Part shown: positions 5,988-8,500 of the stretch, piece by piece
Numbering within the stretch: position 1 is the stretch's first letter
How the letters are laid out: each line of letters opens with the position of its first letter
Assembly: GCA_937884235.1 (NCBI GenBank)
Contig: CALGBT010000409.1
Coordinates: 1-8,500 of the forward strand
Source: an uncultured Pseudomonadota bacterium
GTDB lineage: Bacteria; Myxococcota_A; UBA9042; CAIXZC01
Direction: 5' to 3'
DNA length: 8,500 nt
Notes under the pieces: generated by a model
The model's input: the letters and a program-made list of their open reading frames with translations, nothing else
Told to the model about the DNA's origin: nothing
Databases searched by the model: none
Made by a program: the position numbers and the translations under genes

Positions 5988-8213
5988 TTAGGCTTGGAGA
6001 TTTGCGTCTCCGTTGGAACGTAGGAAGACGGCATCGATGTTGAGTCCGTCCCAGTGCGTCATGTATTCGACGATGTCGGTACGCTCGCTGAGACCGAGGA
6101 AGAGCAGGTCGGCTTCTTGCGAATTGTCGATGATGGTCTTGTAGATGCCGACCGCGGGATCGAAGTCGAAGCGGCGGTAGAGGAGGGAGCCAATCTGGAA
6201 CCTGGAACTCTCAATGAGCTTTTTGAGGTAGCTCTCGGTATCTGAGGCCTGTTCGTCGCCACCGACGTAGCAGATGGTGACCTGGGCATCCTGCCAGTCC
6301 TTCTGGCAGAGCAGGATGTAGGAGAGAATCACCATGAGCTGTCCGTTTTCAGGTTTTGACCACCAGATATAGATGTTGCGCTGGTTGCCAAAGAGCCGGT
6401 GTCCGTACCTTAGGATAAGAATGTTCTTCCGCACCGAGAGCATCTCGTGAAAGACCGGTTCGATGACCTCCACAGCCTGCGTATTGCCCTCCTCAACGGC
6501 GAAGAAGACGGTGTTCGAGTGGTAGCCCCCGGACTGAGCTTTGTCGAGAATGGAGGTCGACACGTTGTGGGTCAGGATGACGTCGGGGATGAGGTGGGAT
6601 TTGCGTCTGGCGATATATTCTTCGAGATGCTGAAGAGCTTCTTGGCGAGCCGGGAGCATGTCCACAAAGTTACCGTCGTAAGGCATCATCTGGCAGAGAT
6701 TGACGAGGCCATGCCGCGCCCCAATCCAGTCGAGGAACTGGGTGAGCGGGCGTTTGTCCAGTGGGGTCTCGGCGATGGCCAGAACGGTGGGCTGCCAGTT
6801 CTTGTTTTCCATGCGTGAGGAGCGCAGTCGCAATGAGGCGGCCCGTTCGATGCGGAAGAGCACCGATGCGAAGATGGTTTGGACATTTGGCGACGGCATC
6901 CGTCGCCGGGCAAAGTAGAAGGTGCCCACCAGAAAGACCAGGGAGATGAGGAAGATTGAGGCATCAATGTTGATCGCCGCCACCAGCGCCATGATCAAGC
7001 CGGCCAGCGAGAACCACCACGGGGCTCGCTGTGCCGGGCGATAGCTGGGGTTGTTAGAGACGGTTTCCAGCAATGACGAGGAGATGTCTGCCATGTAGGT
7101 TATGAGAAAGAACATGGTGACGAAGGAGGCGATGAGTTCGAGGTCCCCGACGAATACCAGCCAGACGGCAATGGCCATGGAGAAGAGGAGTGCTGGGACG
7201 GGTTCTCGCTTGGCTCCCCAGAGGGATTTGAAGAATGGGGCCAGGGGAATGACACCGTCTTCGCTCATGGCCTGCAGGGTTCGTGGTGCGACGACGACTG
7301 ACCCGATGAGGCTGGAGAGAGAGGCGACAATCAAGCCGATGAATACTAGTGGGCCCCACATGGAAACTTCAGCCATCACCAGCTGATTCTCCACCAGGAC
7401 GGAGGGCTCTGCGGTGTAGGCGAGGAAGAAGGCGATGAGGGTGTAGACGACAAAGGAGATGAGCGTTGCGAGCTTGGTACCCCAGGGGATCTCCCGTTGT
7501 GGATCACCCAGTTCCCCGGAGAGTCCGATGCCCATGGTGTTGCCCGTGAAGGCTGGAAAGACGAGGGCGAAGGCCGGCCAGAATCCCATGCCGTCGGGAA
7601 TCTTGTCGAGCCAGGGAATGGCGCTGACGGTGAAAGTCGTGCCGCTCGTGAAAACTCCGATGAAGAAGCTCACTACTGCGATGGCGATGATGGCGACGAT
7701 GGGAAAGAGAAACTTCACTGTGACGTCGCCGCCCTTGATGCTTAGGAAGAACACGAGGACCATGACGGCCAGTGCCGAGAACCTCTGATCTATCGGGCCC
7801 ATGCCCGCAAGACCCGAGACCCAGGTCAAGACCGGGTCTATGCCGATGGCCACGGCCATGGCGTAGAAGGTGATGGAGATGGTCTGGGCGACGAAAAGCG
7901 CAAGGCCTATGGAAGCACCGATGTGAACGCCGTGGGTGGTCTTCACCATGGCGTACTCGCCGCCCCCACCGATGCGCTTGTTGGAGGCCAACTCGGAGGT
8001 TGTAAAAGCGACCGCGCCGGTAACCAGGTGGCCGAGGACGATGATGGCGAGCATCTGGAGCAAGCCGACATGGCCGAGGGCTTTGCCAAAGAGCAGGAAC
8101 ATCGCGGCACCGAAGATGGTGCCGAGAGCCTGGAAGAGAACGCTGTAGCGGTTGAACTTAACCACCAGTGGTGCTGAAGGTTCGATCATCATGGATGCAC
8201 TATTCTGACTCAT
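5988..8213 (-). CDS. Cation-chloride cotransporter family (SLC12/CCC) permease, full length
   Basis: A 741-residue inner-membrane transporter of the APC superfamily, expected to move chloride together with Na+ and/or K+ electroneutrally. The permease (residues 23-436) has about 12 membrane segments, and several stretches match animal NKCC/KCC proteins: TM1 around 30-43; SELASNKRIGGGGEYAMV (73-90), like the S-x-NG-x-V-x-GGG-Y segment; FPAFTGNTMGIGLSGELGDP (219-238), like FPA-x-TG-x-x-x-GAN-x-SGDL-x-DP; and LSSLIGSVVVAPRTLQA (299-315). The cytosolic C-terminal domain (about 470-741) is also present, with NWQPTVLAI (472-480), corresponding to the NYRPQCL segment, and the IYIWW...LSYILL region (614-635). 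The start ATG has no clear Shine-Dalgarno; in-frame ATGs at 8192 and 8189 are alternatives. It lies 54 bp after the gene at the right edge. Family is firm; ion selectivity cannot be assigned. Confidence 0.9.
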   Translation of the reverse strand: MSQNSASMMIEPSAPLVVKFNRYSVLFQALGTIFGAAMFLLFGKALGHVGLLQMLAIIVLGHLVTGAVAFTTSELASNKRIGGGGEYAMVKTTHGVHIGASIGLALFVAQTISITFYAMAVAIGIDPVLTWVSGLAGMGPIDQRFSALAVMVLVFFLSIKGGDVTVKFLFPIVAIIAIAVVSFFIGVFTSGTTFTVSAIPWLDKIPDGMGFWPAFALVFPAFTGNTMGIGLSGELGDPQREIPWGTKLATLISFVVYTLIAFFLAYTAEPSVLVENQLVMAEVSMWGPLVFIGLIVASLSSLIGSVVVAPRTLQAMSEDGVIPLAPFFKSLWGAKREPVPALLFSMAIAVWLVFVGDLELIASFVTMFFLITYMADISSSLLETVSNNPSYRPAQRAPWWFSLAGLIMALVAAINIDASIFLISLVFLVGTFYFARRRMPSPNVQTIFASVLFRIERAASLRLRSSRMENKNWQPTVLAIAETPLDKRPLTQFLDWIGARHGLVNLCQMMPYDGNFVDMLPARQEALQHLEEYIARRKSHLIPDVILTHNVSTSILDKAQSGGYHSNTVFFAVEEGNTQAVEVIEPVFHEMLSVRKNILILRYGHRLFGNQRNIYIWWSKPENGQLMVILSYILLCQKDWQDAQVTICYVGGDEQASDTESYLKKLIESSRFQIGSLLYRRFDFDPAVGIYKTIIDNSQEADLLFLGLSERTDIVEYMTHWDGLNIDAVFLRSNGDANLQA

Positions 8214-8267
8214 GGTGTCGTCGCCGGTGTTGCCATGTGGAGGTTATGCTTACGGGGCGGCGTTTTG

Positions 8268-8500
8268 CTATTCCTGGCACTTCGAGATGAGCTTGTCAAG
8301 GAGGGCCGCGTTCCCGCCCTCAGACTTGGCTTTCTCAAAGTACTTGACGGCGAGCTTGTTGTTGCCGGCCTTCATGGCTTTCATGCCCATCTTCTGCAGG
8401 TGGGCGGCCTTCGCAGCGTCGGTGCCGTCATCGCCCTTCTTCTCTTCTGCTTTCTTCTCTTCTGCTTTCTTAGCGGCTTCCGCTTCGGCCTTCTTCTTCT
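8268..8500 (-). CDS. Lys/Ala/Glu-rich protein with TPR-like C-terminus, C-terminal part only
   Basis: The last 76 codons of a gene that begins beyond the right edge; the stop is TAG at 8270-8268. The visible protein has two parts. First is a low-complexity charged stretch (KKAEEKKAEEKK type) likely to form a helix or coiled coil. Then comes a helical pair, from AAHLQKMGMKAMKAGNNK through LAVKYFEKA, with the spacing of a tetratricopeptide repeat (small residue, G, N/K turn, A-x-x-x-F-x-x-A), ending KLISKCQE. TPR modules usually mediate protein contacts, but one repeat gives no specific function. A Lys/Ala/Glu linker before a TPR is seen in envelope-associated proteins, though no membrane anchor or signal is visible here. 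It probably shares a transcript with the transporter 54 bp downstream, with no terminator seen between them. Confidence 0.7.
   Translation of the reverse strand, partial: KKKAEAEAAKKAEEKKAEEKKGDDGTDAAKAAHLQKMGMKAMKAGNNKLAVKYFEKAKSEGGNAALLDKLISKCQE
8441..8470. repeat. 15-bp perfect tandem duplication in the charged linker
   Basis: The 15-mer TCTCTTCTGCTTTCT occurs twice back to back (8441-8455 and 8456-8470, plus strand), encoding two in-frame copies of a KKAEE-type unit on the minus strand. Because the unit is a multiple of three, copy-number change by slippage would lengthen or shorten the linker without breaking the frame. Confidence 0.8.

Noticed and set aside
1..8500. CRISPR arrays, tRNA or rRNA genes, insertion sequences, phage genes
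   Set aside because: I scanned by eye for regularly spaced repeats, tRNA-like cloverleafs, transposase motifs and terminal inverted repeats and saw none.

Overview
This is 8.5 kb of roughly 55-60% G+C bacterial DNA in which every gene I can support lies on the minus strand, so genes are described from high to low coordinates. A LolA-like secreted carrier at the left edge (recognised from its N-terminus only) points to a diderm bacterium with an outer membrane. A bacterial SLC12-type transporter and unassigned radical SAM enzymes fit the environmental Gram-negative lineages (deltaproteobacteria-like or acidobacteria-like groups). I cannot place it more closely.

Right block (8500 to 5988): the C-terminal end of a Lys/Ala/Glu-rich protein with one TPR-like helical pair runs in from the right edge. 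After 54 bp comes a complete 741-residue cation-chloride cotransporter (SLC12/CCC family) with both the membrane permease and the cytosolic C-terminal domain.

Middle (5987 to 5500): a gap of about 490 bp with no credible gene. It holds a small hairpin that could end the transporter transcript, one perfect DnaA-box sequence (TTATCCACA), one box matching the degenerate consensus, a third with one mismatch, and a plausible sigma-70-like promoter for the left block.

Left block (5499 to 1): a tightly packed, probably co-transcribed series. It runs: radical SAM protein with a SPASM/twitch-type C-terminal cysteine motif; 4 bp gap; large GT-C-like polytopic membrane protein with a cysteine-rich soluble C-terminal domain; 4 bp overlap; radical SAM enzyme of the B12-binding type; overlap or short gap; ribulose-phosphate 3-epimerase (rpe); 59 bp gap; LolA-like N-terminus with a strong Shine-Dalgarno.

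The most interesting unit is the first three genes of the left block. Two different radical SAM enzymes bracket a membrane glycosyltransferase-like protein, with junctions tight enough for translational coupling. This looks like an undescribed modification pathway for an envelope lipid or glycan; the substrate cannot be read from sequence. The rpe and lolA-like genes look like housekeeping genes riding downstream.
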